Below are positions 43,114-44,634 of a DNA stretch of 44,634 bases, one piece after another. The DNA is from an uncultured bacterium (GTDB lineage: Bacteria; Cyanobacteriota; Vampirovibrionia; Gastranaerophilales; Gastranaerophilaceae). Where the stretch lies: NCBI GenBank assembly GCA_949284715.1, contig CASDWH010000038.1, positions 1-44,634 of the forward strand, in the 5' to 3' direction. The translations under genes and the position numbers were made by a program. The notes beneath the pieces were generated by a model, which searched no databases, was not told the DNA's origin, and was given only the letters and a program-made list of their open reading frames with translations. Position 1 is the first letter of the stretch. Every line of letters starts with the position of its first letter.

Positions 43114-43323
43114 CTAAATAAACAAAATTAATAAATAGATTGCCAAAGCGGCCCAGAATACAACAGGGAATATTGCACAAAATATTACCCAGACTAATTT
43201 AAATTTGTTGTCTTGATACGATACACTTTCTATCCTTATTCCGCGAATCTGCTCGATAATAAAGGTTATGACCAGCGGGATAATTGAGAAAAGTAAAATA
43301 GAAAGAATTGCACAAAAAAACAA
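43114..43323 (-). pseudogene. truncated membrane protein, paralogue of the gene at the right edge
   Basis: The frame encodes two hydrophobic segments around a conserved IxPxxITxIxEQxRGIR signature, the same as in the gene at 44320-44634. It lacks ATG or GTG: the only start is TTG at 43323 without ribosome site, and an in-frame stop lies about 35 bases further upstream, within the lipase start region. The paralogue continues upstream with another membrane segment that is missing here. I therefore read it as a 5'-truncated copy; translation as a short two-helix protein is possible. Confidence 0.55.
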
Positions 43324-43340
43324 GAAAATGGAGAATAAAT

Positions 43341-44261
43341 ATGAATTTTAAAAATGATATTGATAAACATAATTTAATGATGAAATGTTCTGAATTTTCA
43401 TACAATCCGATGGGAAAAGAAATTCCGCCGGGGTGCGAGGTTCTTGCCATTAGCGACCCCGATGACAAAACAGGATTTGCCGCAGTTGCCCTAAGGCACG
43501 ATAATGAGATAATAATCGCGTTTAGAGGTACAGAAGATTTTGAAATTGCAACTAAAGAATTTCATTTAAAAAATGCTCCTGATACAAAAAATGATATGGT
43601 TATGGGGTTTAAACAAAAACTTCCGGGACAAGCTTACCATGCCCTGATGTTTTACGACGCAATTAAGAAAAAATACCCGCAGACGGAGATTTTATTAACA
43701 GGCCATTCGCTTGGCGGAAGCCTAGCACAGATTGTAGGTGCGTGGCGAAAAGTTAAAGCCTGTACTTTTAACCCTTTTGGGACTCGATGGATGTTAAAAA
43801 AAACAGGAGTAAATATTCATGATCAAAATATAGTCAATTATTGCAATCCGAAAGATATAATTACAGTATCAAATATAATCAATCAGGTAGGAGAATGCTT
43901 TAAGTTATTTTCTAAGAAAAGACAAATACAAATATTCGATTTGAATCCATTTTTCCCACACGAGTTAAAGAATCAGGAACCTATATTACGACAAGATAAG
44001 TTTTTTATAGATTCGGACAAAGGTGAATATTATATAGGTCAAACTTGTGAACTAATTAAAAATAATAAATATGACAATTTACCCCCGCGCCATAATATGG
44101 TGCATGTAAACGCGTACAAACGCGATGACGGAACGAGGGTAAAAGAATACTGGCGGCGCTACCCCGAAGCTGATATTATATCAAGTCCGCGGAAATTATC
44201 TGACATGGAGCCGGAAGAACTTAATCAGGCACTTGATATACTTATGGACTTAACTAAATAA
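43341..44261 (+). CDS. class 3-type lipase/alpha-beta hydrolase (306 aa)
   Basis: An alpha/beta hydrolase with the nucleophile elbow Gly121-His-Ser123-Leu-Gly and an upstream oxyanion strand IIIAFRGTEDF, as in class 3 lipases and Mbeg1-like (DUF2974) proteins. Likely triad members are Ser123, Asp172 (NPKDIITV) and His251 or His255 (RHNMVHVNAY). There is no signal peptide. The C-terminus contains VNAYKRDDGTRVKEYWRRYPEAD. This resembles a short Y-x-R-x-D-G-T-x-V-x-x-Y motif I have seen in unrelated gut-bacterial proteins. I start at ATG 43341, seven bases from GGAGA. Neighbours are two related membrane genes on the other strand, which would fit an effector with protective proteins, but this is inference. 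Confidence 0.82.
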   Translation: MNFKNDIDKHNLMMKCSEFSYNPMGKEIPPGCEVLAISDPDDKTGFAAVALRHDNEIIIAFRGTEDFEIATKEFHLKNAPDTKNDMVMGFKQKLPGQAYHALMFYDAIKKKYPQTEILLTGHSLGGSLAQIVGAWRKVKACTFNPFGTRWMLKKTGVNIHDQNIVNYCNPKDIITVSNIINQVGECFKLFSKKRQIQIFDLNPFFPHELKNQEPILRQDKFFIDSDKGEYYIGQTCELIKNNKYDNLPPRHNMVHVNAYKRDDGTRVKEYWRRYPEADIISSPRKLSDMEPEELNQALDILMDLTK

Positions 44262-44292
44262 TCCTTTCTGTTGCTTAATACATACAACTCTT

Positions 44293-44321
44293 GACTGCAT
44301 TAAATAATGCAGTCTTTTTTT
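44293..44321 (+). terminator. intrinsic terminator of the lipase gene
   Basis: The stem GACTGCATTA/TAATGCAGTC (44293-44302 and 44305-44314) has a two-base AA core (a four-base loop if the terminal A-T pairs open) and is followed by seven T. Its T-run touches the stop codon of the convergent membrane gene. Confidence 0.9.
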
Positions 44322-44634
44322 ACATATACCTCATTATAAAAAAGGAAATAACAGTAATAAGAATGATAAAAATATAAATAACCGCCGGTATAACTACAGC
44401 ACACATACGTAATGGCGTTTTAAAATAAGGAAGGATTTTTAATCTTATCCCCCGGACTTGTTCAACAATCAATGTAATAATATAAGGAACAATTGTACAA
44501 ATAACAGCACTACATAATATACAGCCAAACATAATAACCAATGTCAGCCAAAATGTCCCTTTTTCGGGAACTGTTTCCGGCGGAATATGATATATTAAAA
44601 TAAAAATACTAAAAATTATATAATATAATAAACA
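44320..44634 (-). CDS. membrane protein running off the right edge (partial)
   Basis: The frame is open from 44320 to the window end, so the true start lies outside. The visible part of about 104 residues has at least three hydrophobic segments. One is near the right edge (FSIFILIYHI), then a polar link PPETVPEKGTFW, then FGCILCSAVICTIVPYIITLIV, EQVRGIRLKI, and a last one (AVVIPAVIYIFIILITVISFFI). The EQ-x-RGIR signature is shared with the truncated copy at 43114-43323. An ATG at 44532 would give a 70-residue version, but no ribosome site precedes it. Function unknown. Confidence 0.65.
   Translation of the reverse strand, partial: CLLYYIIFSIFILIYHIPPETVPEKGTFWLTLVIMFGCILCSAVICTIVPYIITLIVEQVRGIRLKILPYFKTPLRMCAVVIPAVIYIFIILITVISFFIMRYM

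Noticed and set aside
1-44634. CRISPR arrays, insertion sequences, prophage or integrase genes
   Set aside because: No regularly spaced repeats, transposase, integrase or phage structural genes were seen in any frame.

Overview
The window (about 35-37% G+C by eye) reads as a chromosomal segment of a diderm bacterium. The best guess is a non-photosynthetic gut cyanobacterial relative (Melainabacteria/Vampirovibrionia, order Gastranaerophilales). That guess rests on four things: A+T-rich DNA, RecA/TopA/RuvC that look neither proteobacterial nor typically firmicute, outer-membrane machinery (secretin, LptC/LptA, autotransporter), and a set of lineage-style hypothetical proteins sharing an N-terminal 'F-x-[AGS]' tag. 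The assignment is inference; 16S or marker-gene placement would settle it. No tRNA, rRNA, CRISPR array or transposase gene was found.

Layout. 1-303: G+C-rich, hairpin-rich stretch of unknown nature, followed by a small minus-strand gene. 877-6846: a giant 1989-residue protein with a split papain-like Cys/His/Asn signature. 7092-7506: a self-contained unit (consensus promoter, perfect Shine-Dalgarno, 101-residue tagged protein, terminator). 7554-11557: ruvC, a CoA-activase-like protein, a secreted Cys-containing protein, an HTH/zinc-ribbon regulator, a nucleotidyltransferase-like protein and a hexapeptide acetyltransferase. 11686-16364: leuD, a glycosyltransferase 2/apt/deoB operon, a 58-residue ferredoxin, a small lipoprotein and a hypothetical. 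16423-19737: a Pmp-like autotransporter with GGAI and FxxN repeats. 20014-22574: three hypothetical proteins, including one with two hydrophobic blocks, a coiled coil and three C-terminal NPF motifs. 22566-27274: a NarL-type regulator, ribD, a tagged DUF2023 protein, a MerR-like/coiled-coil protein, recA and a tagged protein overlapping the end of recA. 27295-27468: a strongly structured RNA that folds like 6S RNA.

27691-35231: one long operon starting with gspC/pilP-, gspD/pilQ-, gspE/pilB- and gspF/pilC-like genes (inner-membrane connector, outer-membrane secretin, ATPase, platform), then a small protein, an SDR oxidoreductase and rpe. No pseudopilin gene follows. 35228-41595: a YkgJ-family metal-binding protein on the minus strand, then a head-to-tail operon lptC-lptA-TPR-dprA-topA. 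41659-42855: pgk on the minus strand. 42883-44634: an accessory-looking locus with an operator-flanked promoter driving only a four-codon reading frame, a class 3-type lipase, and two related minus-strand membrane proteins on either side of it, one truncated and one running off the right edge.

The most distinctive signal is the recurring N-terminal tag on at least six otherwise unrelated proteins, one of which carries it in front of the conserved DUF2023 domain. This looks like a shared sorting, processing or regulatory signal.
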